This document shows positions 43,001 through 51,844 of a stretch of 64,000 nt of DNA, piece after piece. How positions within the stretch are numbered: position 1 is the first letter of the stretch; every line of letters begins with the position of its first letter. The translations under genes and the position numbers were made by a program. The stretch comes from Picocystis sp. L7 (taxonomy: Eukaryota; Chlorophyta; Picocystophyceae; Picocystales; Picocystaceae): contig QXJR01000003.1 in NCBI GenBank assembly GCA_020975725.1, positions 310,001 to 374,000 of the forward strand. Direction: 5' to 3'. The notes below the pieces were generated by a model. That model had not been told where the DNA came from. It ran no database searches and saw only the letters and a list, made by a program, of their open reading frames with translations.

Positions 43001-45162
43001 ACACTTTTGGTCGTCAAGTATTTGGATGCTGTGTTGTCGGTGATGACAGTAAATGGGCACCCAAATAGCAGATGTCTCCAATGCGCCAGTGCGTAGACGA
43101 TAGCGCAAGTCTCGCGTTCCGCAGCGTGATAGTTACGCTGGGCTGCATTGAACTTGCGACTCCAGTATTCGACTGGCCGCCACTCGCCTGGGGCGATTTC
43201 TTGCTGCAGCACAGCCCCCATTCCAATGCTGGACGCATCGGTCTCTACCCGTGTGGGGCGATCCTCATTGAACAGCACCAGTGCTGGGGCAGTGGTGAGA
43301 TGCTTTACGAGTTGCTGGAAGGCTTGATCATGCTGTTCCATCCAATAGCGTTGGAAATCGTGAGCGTATTTTTTCTTGTTCAATTCTGTAAGTGGGGCTG
43401 CAATGTCTGAATAATGTGGCACAAATCTAAGATAGAACTGGCAGAGGCCAAGAAAGGCCATATTTTCTTTCTGTGTCCTTGGCTTGGGGAAATGCTGTAT
43501 CTTGTTGAGCTTTTGGGGCGAACATCGCAGCTCTTGGTTTTCGATGCGGAAACCTACCCAGTCCAGAGTGGTACAGAAAAAATGACATTTTGACCGCTTC
43601 AAGCGGATGTCTGCAGTCCTGCACACCTGCAACAACTCCTCCAGATGCTGGAAGTGGGCTTCCTTGCTACTGGAGTGAATCAGAATATCGTCCACATAGA
43701 CCTTGGCAAAGGTCAGGTGACCGAAGATTCTATTCATCATCCTTTGAAAAGCTGCAGGTGCATTTGCAATTCCCATTGGCATCACCCTCCAGGTGTAGCT
43801 ACCAAAAGGGGTCTGTACTGCAGTCTTGTCAATGTCTGCTGGGTTCATGGGCAGCTGGTGAAACCCATCCAATGCATCCATTGCTGAAAAGAACTGGGAT
43901 CCACCGAGACCTTGCAAGAAATCGTCGATGCGCGGTAGGGGATATCTGTCTTTGATCGCAACGTTGTTCAGTTTACGATAGTCAAAGACGACGCGCCATC
44001 CACCATCCTTCTTCGGAACGAGGATCACAGGCGCCCCCCATGCTGAGCCAGCACAAATATCCATCTTTCCTGCATCCACATATTCTGCAAGCAATTTGCG
44101 TAACTCCTCGCGCTCCGATGGCGATAGCCTGTAATATTGGGTGAACTGGGGTGATGTTCCTGGTTGTAACGGGATGCTGAAGTTCTCGCCCGGGACCCGT
44201 TCAGTGGGTGGTTCCTTCCGGGGCTGGAAGCAGTCTTCATATGAGTCCAGTAAGTCCTGCAATCTTTGCTGTTCCTGTTTTGTGAGTGTTACTTGTGAGC
44301 TGAGTTGGCTTTTTTCCAACTGGAGCTCTTGTTCTTCAGCTTCAAGCTCCCATCGAGCGTCTTGCGGTTGTACGATCAGGTAAAGGCATCCTGGTGTGCG
44401 AACGGCTTTTCGAACTTCAGCGGCAGGGACCACTAAGTCGAGTCGTCGTGCCTGGATGAACTTGCCGTCCCCGTGAACGGTGTGGCGCTTTCCTGCTGAG
44501 TCCAGCAGGACCATTTTTCTTTGCTGCCAATTGAGCACCTGGAGATAAGCATTCGAAAAGTCACTGCCCAGTATACATTCGAACTCTTGTATAGGGGCCA
44601 CTCCGAAGTCGTGCCACACACAGAAACTGTCGATCTTGATCTGCAGGTTGACGATGGGTGCTTTGTGGATGTTGCTACCCACAGCAACTCCAAATTCCAC
44701 AAATTCTTGGGTTGTCCTCCAGGTTGTGCCCCTGGTATCGGACTCTTGGATCCTTCGTAAGAGCTGGGGCGTCACAAAGGAGAAACTGGATAGAGTATCC
44801 AGGTAGGCTTGACTGTTCACTGGAGATCGTCTGTGGGCAAACGAACACTGCGAGGTGAGAAATTCTTTTCTTGGTGTAAGGTTGTTGATGGCATGCAGTG
44901 GCAGCACCTGCCCTGGTCGGCGATTACGGACAGCGTGCTCCTGCAAAGTCTGCCAATCTGTTTGCTTGGTTTCTGGATCTTTCAAAGGGGGCAGATCCAT
45001 ACTTGGGGGAGCGTTCGCTGACGCTCCCGGCTCCATGCGGTCAAGCCCCATTGACCGCCGGAGTTTGCCTAGTTTTTTGGACTGAACACATCGCGGGCTT
45101 TGCACCCTTTGCTGTTGTGTCCATATCGGTGGCATGATTCGCAGACCGACAACTCGCGGCAT
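40024..45162 (-). CDS. pol: Retrotransposon pol with embedded DNA methyltransferase
   Basis: A 1712-codon frame that overlaps the end of gag in another frame, as is common in this family. Approximate parts in plus-strand coordinates are: aspartic protease 44820-44480; reverse transcriptase 44060-43480 (DYRKLNN, YVDDILIHS); RNase H 43280-42890 (ETDASSIGMGAVLQ, TDNTASKYL); methyltransferase 42860-41950; integrase 41700-40970, with the H-x-H...CPTC finger and the D, D, E core (DVVEGLPL, HTDNGPAY, VERQHRTL). A GPY/F module lies at 40770-40600 (WEGPYCIDKAL, FHVDRLLPW), and a chromodomain-like segment and tail run from 40540 to the end. It looks whole. Host codon use is similar, so it may have been in this genome or its relatives for some time. 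Confidence 0.92.
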   Translation of the reverse strand: MPRVVGLRIMPPIWTQQQRVQSPRCVQSKKLGKLRRSMGLDRMEPGASANAPPSMDLPPLKDPETKQTDWQTLQEHAVRNRRPGQVLPLHAINNLTPRKEFLTSQCSFAHRRSPVNSQAYLDTLSSFSFVTPQLLRRIQESDTRGTTWRTTQEFVEFGVAVGSNIHKAPIVNLQIKIDSFCVWHDFGVAPIQEFECILGSDFSNAYLQVLNWQQRKMVLLDSAGKRHTVHGDGKFIQARRLDLVVPAAEVRKAVRTPGCLYLIVQPQDARWELEAEEQELQLEKSQLSSQVTLTKQEQQRLQDLLDSYEDCFQPRKEPPTERVPGENFSIPLQPGTSPQFTQYYRLSPSEREELRKLLAEYVDAGKMDICAGSAWGAPVILVPKKDGGWRVVFDYRKLNNVAIKDRYPLPRIDDFLQGLGGSQFFSAMDALDGFHQLPMNPADIDKTAVQTPFGSYTWRVMPMGIANAPAAFQRMMNRIFGHLTFAKVYVDDILIHSSSKEAHFQHLEELLQVCRTADIRLKRSKCHFFCTTLDWVGFRIENQELRCSPQKLNKIQHFPKPRTQKENMAFLGLCQFYLRFVPHYSDIAAPLTELNKKKYAHDFQRYWMEQHDQAFQQLVKHLTTAPALVLFNEDRPTRVETDASSIGMGAVLQQEIAPGEWRPVEYWSRKFNAAQRNYHAAERETCAIVYALAHWRHLLFGCPFTVITDNTASKYLTTKSVQQLSPRDARWIEKLAYYAPFSVEYRPGKENVGADYFSRHPVNDAAVPLRTMTILDLCAGMGTTLRALELAIPEDAALTINYIAVEQDPDCRAVIQRVFNSVHLTRPGLFIREDIFRYGNDVRTLAHRRKLPAVDLLIAGVPCQPFSRANTSTTDPPLGLRDARELFTAIRDIRTRIPTEHSYIVECTPFATHLQNDLERISEWLGEPQEHHMDEYSAQQRTRLCWTNLPPPKPDHDLLSTVPLTWQDCLEEGSTPPLDSRGLPRLKCPTLMASANSHSDRSRTTWVVGQDNLLRELSIQEREKLVGMQPEDTAGYKITPAARRRMCGNAFPVGWLAVLIADMHKLWNRTLLGTRSADNTTCGSVNAIRTQRSSSNDNGSAAHITNVPLLSRIRTAILHDKDYQDKLKHPPAGYICRDGLLFRDNATSPLGHYAGPAILQAPLDNALRQDMLHLVHDRAHFGAHRTYEAARRHFYWPGMKAHIKQFVARCPTCQRMKPTNTSRARPQLPEMRYYPHPFHTVVLDVVEGLPLTPDHHNAVITVVDRLTKFAVYVPMHTSWSATRQARALLDNVVYKYHTPTIIHTDNGPAYRKLFAAYCTALGSSHKTGTPYHSQSQGPVERQHRTLLQTLRTMTDKPENWDQYLQAAAHAYNDSVHSLLERSPFEMLYGCPSRLPWHLQLVTTGTETRNLLTSPNKMITGLLTAQRKVYSAIQDLLVDRAKQQAASTQHLPARTFKPGDWVKLQYGLKDTQDRPKLEPYWEGPYCIDKALGNDAYSLVLPPGTRFQNRFHVDRLLPWIDSDLSLFPLDHPIQPLDSLPTSVQETTMDRWPVARYLVRDFSQFPAKAIRYWVRGHDQQTYWIEEDATILDEILDLEETNGCLPECGITKRNRHAVEQHKQGTYLLTPNPVLQNTWTWTSMPYSTRQRQKWQPPTKLPGSVVMDAFEVDQGVQHYQGIVQSDGHTVLWTDGYKTRHTTTEVRSMLYNPVAVAYS
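41950..42860 (-). other. C5-cytosine DNA methyltransferase domain inside pol
   Basis: Located between RNase H (ends YFSRHP) and integrase. Motifs in order are: I, LDLCAGMGTTLRALE (SAM-binding loop); II/III, VEQDPDCRAVIQRV; IV, GVPCQPFSRAN with the catalytic Cys; VI, a Glu in YIVECTPF; VIII, QQRTRLCW; IX, a target-recognition stretch beginning PTLMASANS; X, CGNAFPVGWLAVLI. The set is complete for the class. The short recognition region of about 80 residues suggests a small, possibly de novo type enzyme. Substrate choice cannot be read from sequence. Confidence 0.92.
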
Positions 45163-46124
45163 CGCTTGAGAATCTCAGAAGGCAGTGTGGCCTTCAGTTC
45201 ATAAGGCTTGAGTTCTTCCTGGAGAGCCCTGATGGCATCCTTGTCTTGTTCCTCCAGGTCTTGAAATCGCTTCGATGAGCGTTGCTGCCTGTTGGGCTGG
45301 TGATGTTGGATCCTGCTGTCCAGAACGGCATTCGTACGTCCAGGGACATACTTTTTCTTGAATTTCCTTGTGGTCACCTGGTCATGGGATCTGTTTTGTT
45401 CAATCTCCATTGCGGTTCCTGCCAGTCCCCATGCACTCACATCTGGAGCTTGATGGAGGCTGACCAGCAACTGATGCTTTTCGCGAAGCTGCTGCATCAT
45501 CCACCCTGGTAGTCCTGCACGGAAGCGGGCAGCAAGTTCTTCGTCGGTAATACGGTGGACTGTTGAGTCCTTGCTGCTGTTGATGACCACAGAAAGGGAC
45601 AACAACCTGTTGAGGAAATCAACGGCCGTTTCTTCAGATCGCATACGAGTTCGTAAGAACTCATCGTATGCCCTTGGGCCTGGATCACATCTTTGGAAGA
45701 TGTCCAAGAGGGCCTGGAAGATCGCATCGATTGATTTCAACTGTCCGGGATGAGATGACTCCCTGTTCTCCATGGCCAGTCTTGCCGTACCGCCAAGCGT
45801 TTGCAACGCCATGGCAGCTTGTGGTATTTCCTTGCCAACTCTTGCTTTTACCCAGCAAGACACTTCCTTGTACCACCTATGCAAGGCGTAGGGGTCTTTC
45901 TTGAGTTCTTCACCAGTAAAGATCGTGGGCGTGGGCAAGTCGATGCCCTTGACAGCTCCTGATTTGCGTAATGCTTCGAACATGTCGCTGAATTCAGCGG
46001 GGACATGCTTTGGATTGTTGTCTTCAGGAGATGGCTGAGCGTTGGCCAACTCCTCTTCCAACTCTTTTATCCGTTCCATGAGGACTTCCACTGAGGTGGT
46101 GTCGTCCACGGTTGCTTCGGGCAT
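45069..46124 (-). CDS. gag: Retrotransposon gag
   Basis: About 351 codons from ATG at 46124 (MPEATVDDT). The N-terminal coiled-coil region (MERIKELEEELANAQ) is followed by a capsid-like helical region (WYKEVSCWVKARVG, FLRTRMRSEETAVDFLNRL). A C-terminal CX2CX4HX4C zinc knuckle (CESCHRYGHNSKGC) would bind the element RNA. Domain order and length suit Ty3/Gypsy gag. The frame looks whole. The start lies only ~25 nt inside the LTR, so the leader is very short. Confidence 0.88.
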   Translation of the reverse strand: MPEATVDDTTSVEVLMERIKELEEELANAQPSPEDNNPKHVPAEFSDMFEALRKSGAVKGIDLPTPTIFTGEELKKDPYALHRWYKEVSCWVKARVGKEIPQAAMALQTLGGTARLAMENRESSHPGQLKSIDAIFQALLDIFQRCDPGPRAYDEFLRTRMRSEETAVDFLNRLLSLSVVINSSKDSTVHRITDEELAARFRAGLPGWMMQQLREKHQLLVSLHQAPDVSAWGLAGTAMEIEQNRSHDQVTTRKFKKKYVPGRTNAVLDSRIQHHQPNRQQRSSKRFQDLEEQDKDAIRALQEELKPYELKATLPSEILKRCRELSVCESCHRYGHNSKGCKARDVFSPKN

Positions 46125-46149
46125 CACGATCGACGGAACTCGTACACTC

Positions 46150-46796
46150 TGTTGTGGTTCTTGTTACTTGCACAACGATTTGCCGTGCAGTAAGCTTGGA
46201 CAATGGCACTTTTCGTGAGGCGGAGCAAGGTGGCTGGTGTGGTCGCGTGGAGAACCGGAGCACGCTTGAGAGCTGGAGTCAGGAAGGTTCTGGTTCGATT
46301 ACAAAGTCCCGTGAGAGGTCCTAGAGAGGTCTCGCACAGGGGGATGGTCTCGCCAGGTCTTATCCGCCCGAGACGGCCAAGGGCCAAGATCTCCTGGCGG
46401 CTCCTGTGCTCCATCGGATGGTGGAGCACAGGCGACCTGGTCGATGCATCTGGCTGGGGCGCTCCTGGCCGTTCGATCCCTCGATCGGATCGAGCCAGTA
46501 GATTCGATCCCCCGGTTTCGAGCACCGGATCGTGTGGAGGGCAGCCGACCTGGGGGTCGAAACCTCCACCTGGTCGGGGCACCGATCGGTGCTGAACCGA
46601 GGATCCCGTGAGGGGGGACCTCGCCCCGGTCCGTCTGGTACAGGTGGGGGGATCCCTACTGTAAGGGAATACCCCAACCCCAACCATCCATTCAAACATG
46701 CAAATCCGAGTCCCCTGCCCTTGTCTGGGCGACTGAGGACAGTAAGGGGAGAAAGAGGCTCCTCGATGGGGGGCCTGGGACGATGAGTCCCTTACA
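46150..46796 (-). repeat. LTR of the retrotransposon (5' LTR by transcription)
   Basis: 647 bp, matching the left copy at 39343-39989 as far as I can compare. It should contain the element promoter on the minus strand. Open frames inside it appear in both LTR copies and have no domain. Confidence 0.92.
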
Positions 46797-46800
46797 GTCC
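46797..46800. repeat. Right target-site duplication, GTCC
   Basis: Pairs with 39339-39342 on the other side of the element. Confidence 0.7.
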
Positions 46801-47517
46801 CAACCCTGCTAGTTTGTGCGTCTTAAATGGACGGCTCTTTCTTTTTGCCATCAACGCTCCGTAGGGACGATGGTCTATCAAAGAATCTCAATTTCCTCAT
46901 CTGAGAATGTTTTTCGTGCGTGTGTGTCTGGTGGGTGGGGGGGGTCGATTCTCCTTTTTTCCCTCGGGCATGAACGTGAGCCCTTCATCCTCCACATGTC
47001 TTACGTTGTATCGACGATCACAGGCAACGTTGGGATTCCGCACCTACCGTGGATGGGCACAATTTTTTCTCGAAGCTTTCGTGCGGACCCCACACGAACT
47101 TCACGCAAGAACCTCGCGTTAGTTTCACATCTTCTGCGGTTGCTTGCTTCCGGGAGAAGGTAGGAACCATGTTCGTGCATGGAAGAGATCCGGGCATCGG
47201 TTTGGTTCCACGTGCACGCTTGTCGATTCCCGGCGACTTGCCAGAGTGGTGGGTGGATTTCCTCCAACTCCACGTCACGTGCACACCCTTAAGGGTCCAT
47301 CTCCGAGACGTCCTCCCATCGCTTTTGGGGTGGAAGCAGGATCGACACCGGATCTCCAAGGGGGTCGAAACGAGGATGGGAAAGGGGGGGGTGTCGGGTT
47401 GAATCCCGTACCGTAGAAGGGAAGTGTGTCCCAATCATCTGGTTTTGGGATCCACAGGATGATGGAGGAGATGTGGTGAGAGTGTTGTTGGAGACCAAAG
47501 CCGAAGGCGGCGCAGCC
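46801..47517. other. Spacer between the retrotransposon and importin-5
   Basis: About 720 bp with only overlapping short frames. It presumably contains the importin-5 promoter, so the retrotransposon LTR sits within about 720 bp of that gene's start codon. Confidence 0.4.
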
Positions 47518-50500
47518 ATGGACGCGGCGATGGCGGCGCTGTGCGATCCGGGCCAGCCGGACGCGTTCGACGGTCTGGTGAAGCAGCTGATGTCCCCATC
47601 CAACGAGGAAAGGAGACACGCCGAAGGGCTCTTCGCAGAAATGCGAAAACACGCCGATCCTACGGCCTTGCAGCTCGTGCGTGTGATCCGCACCTCGCCT
47701 GCTGCCGAGTCGAGAGGGATGTGTGCCGTGCTGCTTAGAAAGGTGAGGCGGACAGAACGAACCAAATCCTCGACGAGGTTGCCGGCGATGTAAGAGAGAG
47801 TCGATCTGACGTGAATGGATGCGGGAAAACGACACCGTCATACGACATGAGTAGGTGATCACCAAGGACGAAGCATCCCTATGGCCATCCATGACCGATC
47901 CAGCGAAGAGTACCGTCAAACAGGAGCTCATGAACGCGATCCGGGAGGAACCCGAAAGGTCCATCGGTCACAAACTATGCGATGCCATCAGCGAGCTTGG
48001 AGCAGGAATCCTGGAGGAAGGCGGGTGGCCTGAGTTGTTGCCGTTCATGTTCCAGTGTGTCCAGTCGGGGCAGGTCCGTCTTCAGGAAAACGCATTGCTT
48101 ATATTCTCACAACTTGCCCAGTACATGGCAGACGCGTTCGTCCCCTACCTGGGCACGCTGCATGATATATTGAAGCAATGCATCCGCCAAGGAGCTTCCA
48201 GCGATGTCCGCACTGCAGCACTGAAAGCTACAACAGCTTTCATCTCCACTATTGAGGCCCCGCAAGAACGCGACCGCTTTCAAGACATGCTTCCAGATAT
48301 GCTCAGCACTCTGTCACACTCGTTGCAGACAGGGGAGGAAAGCACGGCGCAAGAAGCTTTGGAGATGTTCATCGAAGTAGCAGAGACACACCCCAGATTT
48401 TTAAGGAAACAACTGGCCCCTGTCACAGATGCAATGCTGCAGGTTGCAGAGGCAGACACTTTGGAGGATTCCACCAGACAGCTAGCTGCCGAGTTTCTAG
48501 TTACTCTCGCCGAGGCAAGGGAGAAAGCCCCGGGTATGATGCGCAAGCTCCCCAATTTCTCCACAAGAATATTTGTTTGCGTGACTGGCTTCCTTCTTGA
48601 TATTGAGGACGACCCAGACTGGCACCTCGCAGAAGACGAGGCGCAAGAGGATGCAGGGCAAGGTGAGCTATTTGATGTGGGCCAAGAATGCCTGGATCGT
48701 ATAGCCTTGAGCATGGGAGGAAAAACCGTACTTCCCGCCGCCAGCCAAGTGCTGCCTGTTTATGCCCAGGACCAAGATTGGAAGAAGCGCCACGCTGGTC
48801 TGATAGTACTTGCCCAGATTGCAGAGGGTTGTCAGAAAGAGATGCAGCAGCAGCTTGGCCCTATCATTGATTTGTGCTTGGCTGGTGCACAAGACCCCCA
48901 CCCCAGGGTCCGCTGGGCGGCGTTCCAGGCACTTGGCCAATTGTCCACAGATTTAGGTCCAGATCTCCAAACCAATCAGCATGCAAAAGTGATGCCCGTG
49001 ATGATGGGAGCCATGGAAGATTTCCAAAATCCAAGGGTTCAAGCACACGCTGCAGCAGCAATTGTAAATTTCAGTGAAAACTGTGCAAGTGACATCATGC
49101 CGCAGTACCTGGATGGTATTATCAGTAAGCTTTTGATTCTCCTCCAAGGGGGTAAAAAGATGGCGCAGGAAGGTGCACTCACAGCAATGGCAAGTGTAGC
49201 TGACTGTGCCCAGCAATCGTTTGTCAAGTACTACGATGCCGTTATTCCATACCTAAAGTCAATCCTCACAGGGGCTACAGACAAGTCTCACAGACTGCTT
49301 CGTGCAAAGGCAATGGAATGCATCTCCCTGGTGGGTATGGCAGTTGGTAGAGAACGGTTCAGAGAAGACGCCAAAGGGGTGATGGAAATTCTTGTTTCCT
49401 TGCAGAACTCGGCGCTTGACGATGACGACCCCATTTCAGGCTACATGTTGCAAGCATGGGCAAGGCTATGCAAATGCTTGGGGCAGGAATTCCTGCCGTA
49501 CATGCAAATCGTTATGCCACCACTGCTGCAGTCTGCTCAACTCAAACCAGACGTGCGGGTGCTAGATGCAGACGAGGAAGCCGAGGAAGAAGATGACGAT
49601 GAAGTTGAGACAATACTCCTGGGGGACAAAAAGATCAGCATCCGCACCAGTATTCTTGAAGAAAAAGCCACTGCGTGTAACATGCTATGCTGCTATGCTG
49701 ATGAACTGAAAGAAGGTTTCTTCCCTTGGATAGAGGAGGTGGCCCAAATCATGGTGCCGTTGCTCAAGTTCTACTTCCACGAGGAAGTGAGAAAGGCAGC
49801 TGTCAACACACTCCCAGAACTCTTATTGGCGGCCAAGCTTGCAGTAGAAAAGGGCTGCGGTAAGGATATCAGCTGGTTGAAGCATCTCTTGGACTTTGTT
49901 CTCGGATCCCCAGTTGACAAAGAGAGCGGATCTGGGTTTCTAGAGGCCTTGAGGAAAGAACCAGAAGTTGAGATCACTGGATACATGCTCCAGTCCTTGC
50001 AAGAAATTGTCCTTGCTGTGGGTGAACTTCTGGAAGCGCATCAGCTGGCAGCCATAGCTGAAGAATTACGCCAAGCACTTGCAAAGAGTGAGGAACGCAG
50101 GCAGGACCTCAAGGAGCGTACGAAATCAGAAGATTTTGATGAAGAGGAACTGGAGCTACTGATGAATGAGACCGAACAAGAAGAATCTGTTTACGATGGA
50201 GTGGCAGACTGCTTGGGGGCAATGCTCAAGAAGTACCACACAGATGCCCTTCCTTTTGTTGACCAAATCATGCCATTGATATTGCCTACTCTAGGCTCTG
50301 AAAGGTCTGCAGAAGACAGGAGGATAGCCATTTGCATCTTTGACGATATGGTTGAGTATGCTCATGCTAATGGAGCATGCTTGAAGTACCTGGAGGCTTT
50401 TGTACCACATCTCCTGTCTGGATGCATCGACGAAGATGCAGATGTGAGGCAATGCGCGGCATACGGTCTCGGAGTAGCTGCCCAGTACTTGGGGGGTAGT

Positions 50501-50974
50501 ATCCAGCCCGTCTGCCAAGATGCACTGCAGAGACTTAGTAGAGTAGTACAGCACCAGGACAGTCGTACAAAGGAGAATGAAATGGCTACGGACAATGCAA
50601 TCAGTGCGATTGGGAAGATCTGTGAGTTTCAGGGGGGGTCATTAGATGTGTCTCAGGCCCTTCAGGTGTGGCTTGGGGCACTGCCCATCCGTAGTGACCT
50701 GGCTGAAGCCTTGCTTGCCCACGAACAGTTGGTACGCATGGTTGAGAGCCAGAACAGGTCTTTGCTAGGCAACAACAACGAATCTCTCCCACGAATAATT
50801 GGCGTGTTTGGTGAGCTTGTCGCAGCAGGTGAGGATTTGCTGAGCCAAGAGCTCAAGCAGCGCTGTGTAGCCATTTTGAAGCAGATTCAGTCAAGCATGC
50901 CAGACAGTGTCAATCAGATCATGGCAGCTCTTCCCCCAGATTCACAGTCTGCGCTGAAGATGGCACTTGCTTGA
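47518..50974 (+). CDS. IPO5: Importin-5 / importin beta-3 nuclear transport receptor
   Basis: Exons are 47518-47742 and 47855-50974, with a 112-nt intron, giving 1114 aa, close to animal IPO5 (~1097). Exon 1 encodes the first HEAT repeats (LVKQLMSPSNEERRHAEGLF, then ESRGMCAVLLRK). Exon 2 resumes at VITKDEASLWPSM. The rest is a solenoid of about 20 HEAT repeats (for example HPRVRWAAFQALGQL, NPRVQAHAAAAIVNF, DADVRQCAAYGLGVAAQY) with an acidic loop (DADEEAEEEDDDEVE) in the middle, as in the family. It carries ribosomal proteins and histones into the nucleus and releases them on RanGTP binding. The splice phase is 0, and the donor is AAG|GTGAGG. Confidence 0.93.
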
Positions 50975-51079
50975 TTGGCCCAATATTGCGGTTTGATCAA
51001 AGCGGCACACTTGCACGGGTGCAAACCTTTTACAATCACAGTGCTACTCCTTGCGATGGGGTACAAACCACCACGTTAT

Positions 51080-51394
51080 TCAGAAGTCCGAACACCTTCC
51101 ACCACGTTCCCAATCTCCATAGCGTGTCGGCTCCGGACCTTTGGGTCCAAACAGTTCACCAGTGTCTGGATTCGGCACCTCGAACTCGTCTTCTTCGTCC
51201 TCGGAAGCTTCGTTGACTTGCCTTCCCACCGACTGTAGGTCTTGGACAACCGACTCACGTGCGAGTCGTTCCAAGCCCGGCGTCATGTCCTTGCCGCTTC
51301 CCTCCACGTGTTCTTCCTTTCCCGCACCGCTTGACGTCCTTACCCAGCCACGGCAGAATGAAGCGGCGTGGGTGCGAGCCGCAAGGCGCAACAT
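51080..51394 (-). CDS. SDHAF4: SDHAF4 succinate dehydrogenase assembly factor
   Basis: 104 aa from ATG at 51394 (MLRLAARTHAASF). The basic, Arg/Ser-rich N-terminus fits a mitochondrial presequence. The C-terminal block NPDTGELFGPKGPEPTRYGD followed by WERGGRCSDF is the signature of the family (DUF1674). SDHAF4 binds flavinylated SdhA and helps it join SdhB in complex II. An in-frame longer start (51520) adds unconserved residues, so I prefer the internal ATG. It is convergent with importin-5, 105 nt between stops. Confidence 0.92.
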   Translation of the reverse strand: MLRLAARTHAASFCRGWVRTSSGAGKEEHVEGSGKDMTPGLERLARESVVQDLQSVGRQVNEASEDEEDEFEVPNPDTGELFGPKGPEPTRYGDWERGGRCSDF

Positions 51395-51844
51395 AGCCGT
51401 CGACGTGGCGTCCCTCGGACCCAATGAATGGTGTTCAACTGGAGATTTTCTAGTACCTGCATCCTTCATAGCACGAAAACTGAGCACCAACAGGGAAAGG
51501 GACGATGTGGGGTGTTCCACAAACAGGGTTTTCGAAACAAATGGAGGAGATAGGGGGTCATGGTGACATCAGCCAAGTGATGTGAGGCAATGTACGAGAC
51601 AAGGGAAAGAGAGGCACAATGTGCTACAAGGCGGACTGCTTCCTTCTATTGGCGGCGTATCACCCTATAAACACTGCATCCAGTGTAGGTGGACACAGCT
51701 TCCAACAACACTACAGCTCATACACTCGGGGCTGCCTGCTGAAGAAAGGGCGCTATTTTAGTCTTGAAAAATTATTCCCACTATGCTAAGATTCCCATCT
51801 CTTACGAGCCAGCACAGCTTCACAACTACATATCTCAAAGCTAC
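51395..51844. other. Spacer between SDHAF4 and the SBP-box gene
   Basis: 450 bp without a supported gene; SDHAF4 promoter and SBP-box 3' UTR by position. A CTATAAA sequence near 51664 has no gene in the right place to serve. Confidence 0.35.

Larger units (their letters stand above)
39343..46796 (-). mobile_element. Ty3/Gypsy-type LTR retrotransposon carrying a DNA cytosine methyltransferase
   Basis: 7454 bp, transcribed on the minus strand. It has two 647-bp LTRs with TG...CA ends, a 4-bp GTCC target duplication, gag (46124-45069) and a pol of 1712 codons (45162-40024). Pol order is protease, reverse transcriptase, RNase H, C5-cytosine methyltransferase, integrase with a GPY/F module, and a chromodomain-like C-terminal part. 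RT-RNase H before integrase places it in Ty3/Gypsy. It looks whole: I see no obvious break in either frame, and I could not tell the two LTRs apart by eye, so the insertion is probably very young. It lies between two host genes and interrupts neither. Retrotransposons with built-in methyltransferases have been reported from charophyte algae and dinoflagellates; whether this is the same lineage is untested. Confidence 0.93.

Noticed and set aside
51661-51672. TATA box (CTATAAA)
   Set aside because: No plus-strand gene starts at a suitable distance. It lies in the 3' flank of the SBP-box gene.
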